From the NCBI GenBank assembly GCA_914767715.1, contig OU612075.1:16680001-16744000 (forward strand): DNA of 64,000 bases. Reading direction: 5' to 3'. This document shows, piece by piece, positions 46,942 to 59,851 of this stretch. Position 1 is the first letter of the stretch, and the number at the start of each line of letters is the position of its first letter. Under the pieces are notes generated by a model. That model was not told where the DNA came from. It saw only the letters and a program-made list of their open reading frames with translations, and did not search any database. The DNA is from Membranipora membranacea. Taxonomy: Eukaryota > Bryozoa > Gymnolaemata > Cheilostomatida > Membraniporidae. The position numbers were made by a program, and so were the translations under genes.

Positions 46942-49900
46942 TCAAACTTCTGAAGTTGCTAAATCAACTTTTTTTAAGCTCTGGACTGGTGAGGGCACCT
47001 GCTTTTTTATGTGTTGATTGTGACTGACGGGACTGACAGCTGGTGATTTGTGGTGGTTGATTTCTGCTAGTGTCACTGAGGTAGGGCTGTGCAGTTCTTG
47101 TGATTGATAAGCAGCAGGGTTACTAAGTTCATAGTTTACAGTATTCACCCATTGAGCTGTTCTAAGAACCTGGTTAGCAGGAGGAGGCAACTGCTGATAC
47201 AGCTGATCTGATTTTGATGACAGTCTATCTGCGTTCGGCTTGTTAGGGGAACTTCCTCCTGACTTGTTATGCATTTTTCCACTTTGTTTACTGACTGATA
47301 ATTTGGAGGTGATTTTTTGAACTTGATTAGGATTTAACACCATAGTGAAGCTTTCCAGTCGTTCTCGCTGCTGAGATGACTCAGTGCCAGGTGTTAGTAT
47401 TCGATGTACTGCCTCACTGGGAGTGTGTATAGTTGGTAGATTAGTGTTACCCTCCTCTGTCTCCATACGTGTTGAGCCATAAACACTATTTTGAGCTTGG
47501 CACCCATTTTCATCTTGTACTATGATAGGTATACCTGCAAAACATTTAATGCCTGAATTAGTGAGTTGCTGATTGTGTGCTGTTTTTATGGCAACAAAAG
47601 CTTTGTCTCAGCGCCACAATTGTTTCAACATGCTCCTCAAGTCAATCATATAGTTGGAGCTCATACTTTGATGACTAGATTGTCGAAGGTGTAAATAAAA
47701 ATTCAATGAACTTTTATACGGAGTTGTTCTCTTTTTAAATAGGACAGGAAAATTCTCACAATACGTACAAAATTTTAATAAAATTATAAGCAGCGGGTAG
47801 GGGTCTATTACACAACTAGCCAGAAACCATAAAAGATAGGGTTTGATCTGAAAACATGACGCAATATACCATTCAACCTCTAGCAGTAAACAGCAATCTT
47901 GATACATTTGATAAAATTTATATTTTAATTGCTGTACGATTGCAATTCATCTTGTTACCATATCTGTTTAAGTTTGTGAAAGACACAATTTGTTTTTTAT
48001 TTCTCTATGACTCAGAGAACGATTTGAGGGCGTAGTAAGAAAATGTATGGAAAGTTTCGCCATTAAAGCCTCATTGTGTAATGGATTTTTTATTCTCGTC
48101 GTTTTAAAAATCAAATGTCGAGTTGTGTGTCCACTGGTCAGGTAGAACTCGTTAAGCCATTCACGTTTAACACTGGAAATCATTTGCATTCCAATTTTGT
48201 ATTAAGCTCTTGAGGCTATGACCTTGTGTATTAAGACTCCCAAGCTTGTTCCATAATTCCTTCAAGGCAGCTTACTCAATTTATTGAATATGGCTCTCAA
48301 GGCTTTGGGCCTTGATACTGTGAGCAATCAGAGTTATTGTCAAAAGAAAACTAAAAATACTTTCACTTAATTGAAAACAAAGTTACAAATCATGCCAGGT
48401 TCACTAATTTAGTCCAATTGCAAATGCATCTCAGCCATAAAACAAAAATCACTCCAGGCCTGCTAAGTTTCAAAGAAAGAAATTAATGTGTGTCTGCAAC
48501 TTTGATTAAACCACAGGTATAAAGTTTGAACCTAGTTTTCCACGTCACATGATGAATTTGTTTATTTGCCCTTGCTAATAGACAGTTTTCTGAGCTCCAA
48601 TTTGAACCTCTATCCGGAGTTGTCCTCCCTCCAGTTAGGTACCAACAAGAATTTGCGAAAAACTGCCCTCATGAGTTACAAAAGAATCCTATGTGAATCT
48701 TGATAAGCTGATGTAGCTGATTAGAACGATATTCCTGATATTATGGTTATTCTTTAGCCTATTTTGTGTCACATGATCATCACATGACCACACCTGTATG
48801 GTGAGCATAGCGTACCAGCACCTGGTGTCCGACACAAATATTTGCGAAAGTCAGTTCTTGCTAAAATTACCCTGACCTCTGCTACCGATTTACGGAGTGG
48901 GTCTGGTAAAAGGTGTGAGAATCATGGAAAAGTGTAAATAATAATACAGACATTGGAGAATTACAAGTGTCAGTCTACAGACCCTAGCCAGCGGATACAA
49001 TGGACACAACGGGACACCGGGTGGCAACAAGACAGCGTTCAAATTCTGAATGATTTAAATTATAATCACTGAACATGGATATTATTTAGATCTAGTTTGT
49101 TCTCTCTGTGGATGCAGGGTGTTTCAAGGAGCCACACCGCAACCACAGAGGGAACAAACTTGTACTAGCGTATATACTTACTGCCAATGAAATGATGTAC
49201 ACGATGACAAAAATAATTGTTATAAGAAATAAGCTAGACCAACCTCCCTGTTATGTATGGTAACAAATGAACCTTAATCAAGTATGATCCAAATTGTCTA
49301 CATTTGGAGTTACCCCTCTATGAGCCACCGGCAACTCACTAGTAGATTAGGAGAACCTGAAATGCCGGCAAATTGGATCAAACTTGATCTAGTATGCTCC
49401 CAAAGAACTTATATTAGGAATAAATAAATTGTTCAAACATTGCAAGCCCAGTTGGATTCCTATTTACATGCCCGTTGTGGGTAGGAATCCAAACAGTCCT
49501 TCCATTACTAGTGTCAGAATCCAAACAGTCCTTGCATTACTAGGGTCAGGCTATCATAAGAGGCGTTAGACCTTTAATTATAGTACAAACAACTGATAAA
49601 AATCCTCCTGATTTTGGTGCCAATTTTATCTTTGGGTACTAGCTGTTCTGGATTAGCTAACCAGTCTATAGATTTGCAAATCAAAAGGGGTTGGATCTTT
49701 ATCTATCATGCAAGGTAATCACTGTTGCAACAGGAGGGTTGGTTTGCAGAATAAGAATTACCAAGTTCTTTGCTCAGCAAATATGCTTTTGTGAGCTGGC
49801 GTCTCCATCTAGGGTCTGATACTGGTAATCATAGCAAATTAAAATTGTAGAAAATACCATCAATACCAGGTAACCTGCATTCTAGTTCTCAGCCACGTGA

Positions 49901-52448
49901 ATGTATGAACTAGTATAGGGGCCGTCATCACTTGAAAGCTCTCATGGCAAAAATGCCTTTGCCTTTATGAGCTAGGCATTAGTAATTGCTTTGGCATGTT
50001 GAGCAAGAATAACTCCATTACTACGTACCCTAGATGCTTATAACACGCTCATACGAAATGACACTCTTGACCACTAGCCTTGTCACGCAGACGCAGCTAC
50101 TTTTTTGGTAAGAAAAAAGCCGTGTGACAAGGCTACTTGACCACTATGATAAATATTGGTGTCATTTCTGTTGCGTAGTTTTAGAGCGTACTTACATTGC
50201 TGTTGCGTAGTTTTAGAGCGTACTTACATTGCTGTTGGATATTGAGGGAAGGCAGCATCTGCTCTAGGTCATAAGGCGTTTGACTGTCTGCTCTTCCTTG
50301 TTTGTAACACAATCGTTTTTGTACCTTCCTCCAGCCCATTTTAAATGCGATATATGTGATTATCAATAACAGCGCAGAACCTGTTGAAATACAAGTTATT
50401 GAAATAGATTGAAAATAGATTTTTTAATCATTGGATAAGAAAGCAGGAAGACTAAACATGTAGGTGGCACATAGTTAGATCAAGTTTGATCCAGTTTGCC
50501 TGCTTTCCAGTTGCTCCCCTTCCGCAGGTCACACCGCGGCGGTGTCACCAGTGGAGGGGAAGCAACTCCGAATGTCTTGGTCAGGCAAGGAGTTGGTCTA
50601 GGTTATATCTAGCTTGTCCTAGCAATTGACAAGCTTAATTGTTATACCCAATGTCGGTTGTATACAAACTGTGTTTGATCAAGTAAAATATCCACTTTTG
50701 TTCGATCACGGATCTCAGTGTTTCTTACCATCACTTCATCCATTGCCTTGTAACATTGTTGGTAGTTATTGAAGCGACAGTTGGTATGATTCAATGACTG
50801 AGTTATAGGTTGTTTTGCAATTACCACTACCAGACCTTAGACGTACATTGTCGTGACACCTATTTTGCGTATGTAGACGGGTTCAATGAATAAGACTAGC
50901 CCCGTTGTTAGTCATATTTAGTTCAACGCAGGTTATTCAATTTTTTTTTCCAATACAATATAATAAAATTCACATAAAGATAGAAACACACAATTATCAT
51001 AGGCTGAGATGAGGTTAGTAATGTTCTTATTTTATTCAAGAGCTGAATTTTCTTAGTTCTTAGCGTCTCAAAGTCGCTGGATTAACTCATCATAAGAGTT
51101 GAAGAATTCAAATTAGAGTGTCTTGCAAAACTCCCTATTCTTGTCATGTGATACCAGTAGGCCGTCTGACATGACTATCCATTACCATAGAAAAGTGTTT
51201 ACTTCAACTTCTCAGCGTAGACCTATGCATAGCACAATATTCACACAGGTATGCAAAGGGTTGTTTGCAATAGGAAATAACATCGTACCAAGCTCATGTT
51301 TCAGGTCCAATCAGGTGAGTTCTGAGGAGACGGTGTGATCTTAAATGGATAATTTATTATGGAATCCAAACATTTTGTCGGTGTGAGCTATTGTCTTTCT
51401 TGGTTCAGGGTCGAACTTTATTAGAACAAGTTAAGATTTTTGGAGTTGTCTTAATGCTCACGATCATGCACAGACCAGCTCAGCTTCACACCTAACTGGT
51501 CATTCGAGACAAAGCTAGTGCTTGTGCCTTGAGAGATCAAACAAATGGACAGACTCTGCCTCACCGATTCGACACCTCCTTTCTCAATATTAGGATGTCT
51601 CAGTTGGTCTGGCAGCCTTTCACGCTCGCCTACTTGATAATATATGGTTGCATGTATAATAATGACGTAACGACCTGGTATTTAATCCCTAATAAAAGTA
51701 TAAGCAAAGGTCAGCGTACCTTTACCTGTTGTATGGATATATGACAGTCATATTAATATAAGTAAGACTTTGTGAAAATCTTAAATATTATTACTCAGCC
51801 TAGAAATAACCTGCAGTAAATCTATTTTAGTCGTGTGGCTTCAAAGTGGACAGCAGACAGCTAGAAAGAATTTTCAGAAGGATTCAGAAAAGGTAAGGGC
51901 GTATACTATCATTCATCGCATATTATGACATTCCAATCAAATAGATTATTTCTAAACTTTCATAGAATCGAGCTAGTGCCAACCTAACCATGAATCAGCT
52001 CCCACCAGTAAAAACGTAACAACTGTACGCAATACTTTATCAACAAAAACATCTAGAATGCTGAATGTTATAACTAGCCTTGTCACCGGGCTACTTTTGT
52101 GTCCCGAATGAAAAGTGTGAGAAGTCTACATGTGAACGCGTAAAGCGTTGTTGTTGGAGTTGTCTACTTTGTGATGCCTTGCAGAGGCCACGGATCATGA
52201 CAAAAGCACAGTGATATTATAAGTAATATATGCAGTTATCCGAGAATGCACTCACCTAGTATGATGGCGGTAGTTATACCCTCCTGAGGATCATAGTTTG
52301 CATAGGGATCATATTTACTTGTGGTGGCGTTGCCGTACTTGTTCTGTTTAAACCTGATTAGCTGATGCTCCAGGTGTGTCTTTGTCATTTCTGCAAACGT
52401 CACTACAAGAAGGCAATGCCTTGTTATCTGAAGCGCAATCCTATTCAT
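46942..52448 (-). CDS. single-pass membrane protein, unrecognised (three exons)
   Basis: Exons 52256-52448, 50228-50380 and 46942-47534 join in phase for 312 residues from the ATG at 52448. An ATG 20 codons later, just after a possible acceptor (GTTTGCAG), could instead be the true start. A membrane segment near residues 58-78 (ITTAIILGSALLLIITYIAF) is followed by a basic stretch (KMGWRKVQKR), which predicts an N-out topology. The short ectodomain has an NAT glycosylation site. The tail is about 230 residues, Ser/Pro/Gln-rich and without a domain I recognise. A 32-bp tandem duplication repeats the 5' splice site of the middle exon. An ATTAAA-type signal lies at 46911-46916. The three-exon join is inference from phase and splice sites. 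No function is proposed. Confidence 0.5.
49094..49160. repeat. foldback element, 18-bp arms
   Basis: AGTTTGTTCTCTCTGTGG (49094-49111) and CCACAGAGGGAACAAACT (49143-49160) are inverse with one mismatch. It lies in an intron of the membrane-protein gene. Confidence 0.7.
50171..50234. repeat. 32-bp perfect tandem duplication over a 5' splice site
   Basis: A 32-base unit occupies 50171-50202 and again 50203-50234 without a mismatch. Each copy carries ACTTACATTG, which on the minus strand is the exon-end/GTAAGT donor of the membrane-protein gene. Confidence 0.9.
50510..50566. repeat. GC-rich foldback, about 28-bp arms
   Basis: GTTGCTCCCCTTCCGCAGGT is mirrored with a few mismatches by a segment ending AGTGGAGGGGAAGCAAC, around a GACACCGC/GCGGTGTC-like centre. 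It stands out in AT-rich surroundings. Confidence 0.7.
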
Positions 52449-55400
52449 AATGATAACGCGAGGAAGGATCGAGAAATCGAAGGTTGCGAAGGCAACAAGA
52501 AATTAAACGCTTCCCAGTTTGGTTGTAGGCTGCGATCGGATGGGTAGATAGATAAGTAATTTGCACGTAGATATGACCATCCGCCTATTCTCTGTCCCAC
52601 GTAGATATAGATGTGACACTTTAATGCAGGAAATTCGTTTAAAAAATGATTTCAAAGATCAATAGTTTGAAGTTGATTTATACAATCCTTATGATATTTA
52701 GATAGGAAGTTGAACTGTAGCGACTGCGGAGTCAAGTCGATATAAGAGCAGGTTTAGCTTATGCTCTCTTGCGTAACATCCTCAGGCTTCTCTGTCTGTT
52801 ATATCAGAGGGATTCCCCAGAGATCTGAACAGATGACACCCATACGCTGGAGCAGCTAATATGTCAATTACTGCTTTAAAATCCAGTATAATCCACTATT
52901 GTTCGCTGAAGGTCAGATTAGAAGCCTGCTGCCGGTTTGCTGCTCTATTTGCTGTTTTCCTCCTTAGCAAATCTTTCGGGGATGATAGCGTAGGTCAGAA
53001 TATTACTTGATCTATATGCAGACAGCAATCAATTCTTCTTCTCCAAGAACCAAATATATACTGTCAGTCATTTGCTTGATGGACAGAAATGAATGTCGAA
53101 CGCACTGGGCAGTACCAGCATAAATTATCGAAGTAAGGTGATATTGATTTGTCCATAGAGTGATATGACAAAGTAATTGCAAAGGTAAACGCATGTACCT
53201 ATACCCTTTCATGTCAGAAATTCCGATCATAAATAATCTTGTTACAAAAATCCATAAAATGTATCTGTTAATGGTTGAGAAAGTGTATGCAAAAGAGGCT
53301 AAGAGCAAAGACTGAAGTTATGGGCAGATGATAAATACACTGAGCTTGTGCTGAAAGGATGCTGTAATATATAATTGCACTGATTTAGCAGCGACAATCC
53401 ATTTAACACATGTATACATCAGCAGCAGCGGATAGACATTAACAAGGCCTTCAAACAAGGCTAAATTAATTAGAATCTTTCACAAAATAAATACCTTACC
53501 AACAAGCAAAGACAAAAATTTATGTGCACTTAATAAATACATTCTAAATTTATAAATACTCTCCTTGCGGCATGGTAAAGCCGGCAAGAATTTGCCAAAA
53601 ACACAGGTTGTTAATTTTTAACAGAGCCAAATATGATCTGAAAAGTCGATATCTCATTTTATCATGATTGTGTACATGCTATTGGGATGGAAGCTTCTAT
53701 ACAAATTCTGCAAAAGTTACGAACGTAAAGCATTCAAACAGCAGGTCGCTTGCCAAAAACAGCGTATACACGGACAGGACAAGACAAAAGTTAGCATGAC
53801 TGACATATTTCCCTCTGATGTTTTCTGTGAATGCGAGCATCCCCTGAGTAACGTCATGACCCGGCTGTGTTTTATAGTAGGTTATTTTTGTGTGCTGACA
53901 GCAGTGTTTTTATCTTTTCTTAACGGCAGCAGGGTAACATTTAAATACACATTATTATTAGGACAGCAAAAGTCGTCACACCAAGATTATCATTTGGCAT
54001 GTTCATGAGAGCTTTCTCAGCATAAATAAATCAATAAAACGTCCAATGTTCTTTTCTTAGTAGGCTACCATAATAACAAAACATAACGTCTATTTATGAA
54101 CATTTGCAAGGAGCTTCACTAGTCATAAATAATAGATGTGGCTTACTTTTATAAGACTTTTTTTACTCTCTCAACAAGCGAGATTATCAAGGCAGTGAAT
54201 GATGTTAGTTTGTTAGCTTCACTGACCGCAGTCCTGACCCGGAAAGTCATTGGCAGCTGTATATTACGCCATGTGAAGTGGACAGATGTAAATCTCATTG
54301 GATATTGTTTCTCAACATGGTATTTCTAAAGGCTCTTGTGGAAAAAGTAAATAATGGAAATGTATACTAATGGTATTATAATACTTACCCTAATTAGACT
54401 AGTCTTGTAGTCAGAATATCCAAATCCCAGGGCAGAGAAGGAGAGACTAAAACAAACTACAATTCCCTCACACGCCAAGCTTCTGTGGAAAAGTGACTCA
54501 GTCTTCAGAGATACGGACCAAAAATAAGTCCATCATCATATTAAGCTGTTGATTGCGTAAAAGAAAACAATATTTACTTTTTTATAAAAACTTTCTTTGC
54601 TTACTGATATCCTATTACCAATATCGAATCAAGCTATACTCCCCAGAAATTGAAATCTCAAATTCACAGAAAAGTAAACAATTATTCAAGTTATGTCTGA
54701 ACAGGTCAAACCGGGCCGAATCTTCTCCAGGCGGAAAGGGGACATCAAACTTCATGATGAAGGCATATCAGTATTCTTCGTAAAATCTGCACAGCAGTAG
54801 AGTGAAAACATATATACACGGGAGTTGCCTGCTTTATTAAGCATGACAAGACAACTCTTCAATGTATGCAACACACTTGCCTGGCAGCAGGGAGGGTGTC
54901 AATAAATTAAAGAGCTGATAGTAATACCCCAACCAGTTCTGTATGGTGAAAGGCAGATTCACATGTAAGTTATCTGGTGATGAAATATAATGAATGCGAT
55001 GTCAAAAATTATACATGAATTTAACAATGTGGCAGGAAATATCCTACCATGTTCACCTTCTAATTATTCATAGCCCAGAACTAATTGGCCAATACAAGTT
55101 AGGCAGCATTGATACCAAGAACTCTTTTCTTTACATGTAGCATCAGTTGCTAGCTACCCATAGTTATGTACTTGGGACGAATTGCGGTTCCTGCCAAGGA
55201 GATGTCACAGATTTGATATGGTCAAAGCCCCAATTGGTAATAAATAATAATTCATAACATTATTAGTATTGCAATATAGCAGTCACTGCACAGAGCCATT
55301 GGCGGTCAACTTGCAGACAAAAGATGGAATGTAAGAAAAAAGCGGTGTGGTACGCTAGGGAGTGATGCTGCATGTGGGACATCATTGGGTCCAACTGATT

Positions 55401-55822
55401 TTGTGATCCTGTGCTAATGCTAGATTACAAACCATTCTACAGGCTGTACAGGGAGGTTGCGGTAACCACCCGAGTGTTCCACTAGAGGTGGGCCTATTTC
55501 GCAGATATACTCAAGGTAAGTGGTCACGTGCTATATATGAAGACCTACCGAAGGTGATTTGCATTGATAATAACACAGAGAGGGGAGAAAACTCTCAAAT
55601 TAATTTCATGTTGAGGATATCGGCAGATATCCTTCCATCCTTGTTATTCATCCCTTCTAAACAACTTGATAAATAGTTATGTATTCCAACTCAAATCATC
55701 TTGTTTATTCACCAACAGCCATATCGCAGTGCAGACCCAGCCAATGGCACTTTCAGGTCAACTGTATGAGAACAGCTTCAGACCATCTACATCATGAGGG
55801 TCATTTATGAGTTTTTGGGTCT
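52449..55822. other. intergenic, nothing supported
   Basis: This stretch lies between the membrane-protein gene and the 3' end of RPL8. One 114-codon frame at 53664-54008 (+) has two hydrophobic stretches but no recognisable homology, promoter or splice support. No transposon was recognised. Confidence 0.5.
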
Positions 55823-55897
55823 TTTATTTTGCAATACATAAAGATGGTACACTGATATTGCAAAAGAAAAGTATAGAAAAAATAATCATCACAGCAT

Positions 55898-58845
55898 TTA
55901 TTCGTCCTTGACGACTCTTGTTCCTCTGAGACGACCAGTTCTTCTGGCAGCGATGAGACCGACCTTTCGTCCGTGAGATTTATATCGGCTGACTGTGGAA
56001 GCTTTACCAATATGCTGATGGTTACCACCACCATGGGGATGCTCTACTGGGTTCATGCACACACCTCTAACCTTAGGCCAGCTGTTACGCTTAACTTTGT
56101 ATTTGTGGTAAGCTCTACCAGCCTTGAGCAGAGGCTTGTCAATACGTCCACCACCGGCTACGATACCTATAAAATAAGATAAACAGCATTTATTGATAAG
56201 AGTTGTCGTGAATCAGATAAACAATAAGTTTTGATTAGGCAACCACTGGTATATCTTTCTATTTCAAATCTTAAGGCACACATGAGGATTGGCCTCACAT
56301 AACACTATGTTTGTTGGGCATATTTGTAAGCAGCAATCGTGCCCGAGTTGTCGAGGTTATAACAAAGAGGCATAGCGTGCTGATATATTGGTCTTGCACA
56401 TATATTTACCAACAATACTGTAACAGATATCATTGGTATTTCCATGTGCATGAATGGATACTCAGGTAAAAAAAATGTTTTGGCGTATCGCTTGTGGGAA
56501 CAGAAACTCATCAGCCTAGAATGTAACAAACCATCAAGTCACATAATCAAAAGTGATGGCAGAAGTGTACTTACCGACCATAGCTCTGTTAGCACTAGGA
56601 ATGAGTTTCTTGCTGCCACTGGGGAGCTTTACTCTGCTCTTGCCTGTGTCTGGGTTGTGAGAGACGATGATAGCGTAGTTACCGCTTGTTCTGGCTAGCG
56701 CTCCTCTATCACCAGTCTTCTCCTCAAGGTTACAGACCATGGTACCCTCGGGCATCTGTCCGATTGGGATAACATTACCAATCTGCAGGTTAGCTAGAAA
56801 AGAGATATGAACATAACAAGTTAAATCAACAAAACATTTGTGTTTTCTCTAACTTATCACCAAAGTACCTCATGAAGATATATATCCTCATACACATTTC
56901 ATAAGTGTTGGGGACAGGAAACCACAGCTTGATGACAGCAATGTTCATGACAGAATTTAAAGTATCACTAAGACATAGCTACAGTTACTTCTATGCTCTA
57001 GCTCCAATTGAGCTGAAGACAGCAGTGGAACACAATAAGGATCGATGTTAAAATCTGACACTGGACAGGGCATACTTAGTTAATAGGTAGGATCTACATC
57101 TCGTGTGACTTGTTCTTGAGTTAACATACCTTTCTTTCCGCAGTAGAGGAACTGTCCGGTGTACATGCCCTCAGCAGCGATGAAGAGCTCACTCCTCTTC
57201 TTGTACTTGTATGGGTCACGGAATACGACCTTTGCAAGAGGTGCGCCTCTTCCGGGGTCGTGGATGATATCCTGAAGAAAAAGAGACAAATTAAACATAC
57301 TTTATTAGTAGCCATAGGATCTGTTGGTGCCATTAGTTACAAGCAGGCATGCGTCTAACCTTATATTAAGTGAATGATCCCAAAAGGCTTTCATAGCTAA
57401 GCTAGTCTTCGTACTGCTTTTGGTTGGAGTCTTAATTAATATCCCACAATGATTTGATCACTGGATATGTTCAGAGCAATCGTGCCAGAATGAAGAATGA
57501 TTCAAACAGGCATAGCGTGCTGCCATTTCTATCTAGCACATTTGTTTACCCATGATACACTTAATTGTGCGCTACAGGTATTTTCCATGTGCGTGACCAA
57601 ACGAGATAATAAACTGGCTGAGCTGTAGCCACTGAGTCATGGCTGTTTTGTCAGGGAGGAGCCCAAGACAAACAATAGCCCCACGTACCGAGTTAGCTTA
57701 CACCCGCAATATTATAAACAGCATACTTCATGCACCTTTTTGCCTACAGTTTCTATTTGCACAGCTTGTTGGTGTAGTTATTGTTATATGACATAACACA
57801 GAATTTTGAACACATACCTTGACGATTCCTTTCAAGTAACCATGACGTTCAGCATAGTCGACAGCTCTAAGTTTAGCTGCTCCCTTTCTTGTTCTAGTGT
57901 GGGACTTGAAGATTCCACCAGCTCCCTTACGCTGGGCTCTGATAACACGACCCATGATGCCTTAGCTATCTACAAAGAACAACAAACAAACATTATTGTA
58001 ACTAGTTTCCATCATTTTGACGACCCATCACAATGAAAGCTGGTTTCTTTTGTGTTCAGAGCAATCGTGCCAGAGTGTTTAATATCACAAACAGGCATAG
58101 CGTGCTGCCATTTTTATCTAGCACATTTATTTACCCACGATTCACGAAGTGTGAACCATGCGTATTTCCATGTGCATTTATTGGTTGACGTATTGCATAA
58201 ACACATGTCTATTTAGGTAGGCATACTAGCCATCCATACATGTGTCCAAGGTAAGATTCAATAAATTTTAAATATCATGGATGTTAAGTTTTTTTCTTTT
58301 CTCACTAACCATCCATTCAATCAATGATTTTTATATATTGCATAGACTCTAGCCTCAGCATATAAAACTTCCAAAGAGTAGGCTAACGTTTGAGCCAAGG
58401 ACAGACAGAGAATAGATCAGATATATTGAAATTACCAAGTGATTATTATAAATTGAATTCATAACAACACTCACTCCCCCTCCAGCCCTCAAAAACATAT
58501 TCAAGTATCTGGGAATAATTGAAGAATATGTATATCCCATACACAACCTGGTGGCATTACGTATACCACCTAATATTTTACTTCTGGGTCTGCCAAAAAT
58601 GACCATCTTGGCATGCCAGATCACAAGAATTTATAGTGGATGCACTCAACTTTCACCTTTGAATTTAACTCTTTTTCGAAGAAGAAATGGGCTTTACCTG
58701 CATCCTTGTGGTTAAAAAGGGTGTAAAGAATCCTCCAAGTGCCATAATAAGTGTAGATGGGCATTTGATGCATAAAAAAAAGTCAGATATATCCAGTGTA
58801 AATTCTAAAATCAAACTACTTACCAATATGGTCGAGAGAGAAAAG
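55898..58845 (-). CDS. RPL8: ribosomal protein L8 (uL2), snoRNA host gene
   Basis: Coding exons 57818-57955, 57130-57271, 56575-56793 and 55898-56166 (transcript order) give 255 residues; human is 257. The sequence is unmistakable: [54 protein letters not shown], and [11 protein letters not shown] with the conserved histidine region of uL2 that supports the peptidyl-transferase centre. Upstream, a non-coding leader exon at about 58824-58845 begins CTTTTCTCTCTC, a 5'TOP-like pyrimidine tract, and ends at a GTAAGTAG donor. The acceptor before the ATG is near 57970. Three of the four introns each hold an H/ACA snoRNA in the sense orientation. AATAAA lies at 55823-55828 (minus). The leader exon is inferred; the coding exons are secure. 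Confidence 0.97.
56322..56451 (-). ncRNA. H/ACA snoRNA, copy 1 (RPL8 intron 4, before last exon)
   Basis: On the minus strand a first hairpin closes with TGCACAT/ATGTGCA and contains a pocket GGAAA...AAUAU under a UACC/GGUA stem. It is followed by an H box AGACCA. The second hairpin pairs AGCA/UGCU, with an upper UGCC/GGGCA stem and pocket elements CGCUAU and ACGAU. An ACA box stands three bases from the 3' end. Length is about 130 nt. Two paralogues in neighbouring introns keep stems and pockets while loops vary. Confidence 0.88.
57465..57594 (-). ncRNA. H/ACA snoRNA, copy 2 (RPL8 intron 2)
   Basis: Same fold as copy 1: a GCACAT/ATGTGC lower stem, pocket GGAAA...AACAA, H box ATAGAA. The second hairpin has GCA/TGC and TGCC/GGCA stems and the invariant ACGCTATGCC, then CTGAACATA with ACA three bases from the end. 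About 130 nt, in the intron between the first and second coding exons. Confidence 0.88.
58050..58177 (-). ncRNA. H/ACA snoRNA, copy 3 (RPL8 intron 1)
   Basis: GCACAT/ATGTGC lower stem, pocket GGAAA...AAUAA, H box AGATAA, then the same second hairpin with CAGCACGCTATGCC and GGCACGATTGC, and an ACA box in TGAACACA. It lies between the non-coding leader exon and the first coding exon. Confidence 0.87.
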
Positions 58846-59159
58846 ACCAAAAACTGGTAATGTTGTCACAAATACAAAAGGGATTCTATAGTTTTCTCTT
58901 TTGTGAAGGGAACACAACTCTCCATAAAAACTAATAGGACGTTATTATTAGGCATCAGAAGTATCATGAGACAACTAAAGGGTTTTTCTAGTGTGAGTTC
59001 CAATTTCTAGTTATAGAATATAATCGGAACAATGAGTACAGTTATGAAATTAATTGATATTAACTTACTATCAGTTTGATGCCCGACTGCAACAATGCAG
59101 CAGGAATTTGAAGGATTTTCCAAGCTTCAAACATGCAATGCAATAACTAAGTTTAGTTT

Positions 59160-59284
59160 AGTTAACTGTAGTCTAAGTGCTCAGACTCCAAGGCGCAGGG
59201 AGTTACTTGCGCAAGCTATCAAACTCCTTGCGCAAGTAACTCCCTGCGCCTTGGAGTCTGAGCACTTAGACTAAGTTAACTGTA
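59160..59284. mobile_element. 101-bp perfect palindrome with 11-bp direct flanking repeats
   Basis: Arms 59171-59215 and 59227-59271 are perfect 45-bp inverse repeats around an 11-base loop. AGTTAACTGTA stands directly outside on the left (59160-59170) and again at 59274-59284. The direct repeats look like a target-site duplication. No coding content. Confidence 0.85.
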
Positions 59285-59851
59285 ACAATGTTGTTGATAG
59301 AACTTGGTTACCTGCTCCGATTATTGAACTCACAAAAGTCCATTTAATCACAACCCCAGTAGATCAATTTAAGGATAGCATAAGCTAATTTTGAAACGAT
59401 TTTATTTTTGTCATATAGCAGCATTTAGTGACCAAGTCAGATGGTTTGAGGCATTTTATGCAGGTCAAAAAACTTACTGTTTGGTTTCTGTTTCTCTATT
59501 GCTTATTACTTTACTTCCCAATTGATCCTATTCGCCGGAATAGCTGGCATAAAGGATATAATAATCAGTCTATTAGTGCGTAATCAGGGTTTTGGAGTTT
59601 CTGTGGGCGCTGCTCGGTAGTGTGACCCGCGAAAAAGAGAGTTAACATTTAGAAAATAAAAAAGTGCAGCGTCATAGGCTGTCAAAAAGAGTGACATCTG
59701 TAATTGTGGTCCCCATTTTTTCATCTCTGATCAAATTTTCAAGTCATCCGTTCAGATGATGGTCTGACGGGCACGAAAGTCCCAGTGATAGCTATATGAA
59801 CATAAATAATACAGTTCAATTTACAAATAGGTTAGAGATATTTATAGGCGG

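Noticed and set aside
47608-48189. Two minus-strand frames inside the last intron of the membrane-protein gene
   Set aside because: Hydrophobic and basic mixtures vaguely like transposon remnants, but no RT, endonuclease or transposase motif could be identified.
53664-54008. 114-codon frame with two hydrophobic stretches
   Set aside because: It has an ATG and a stop but no recognisable family, splice partners, promoter or polyadenylation signal. This length is expected by chance in 64 kb.
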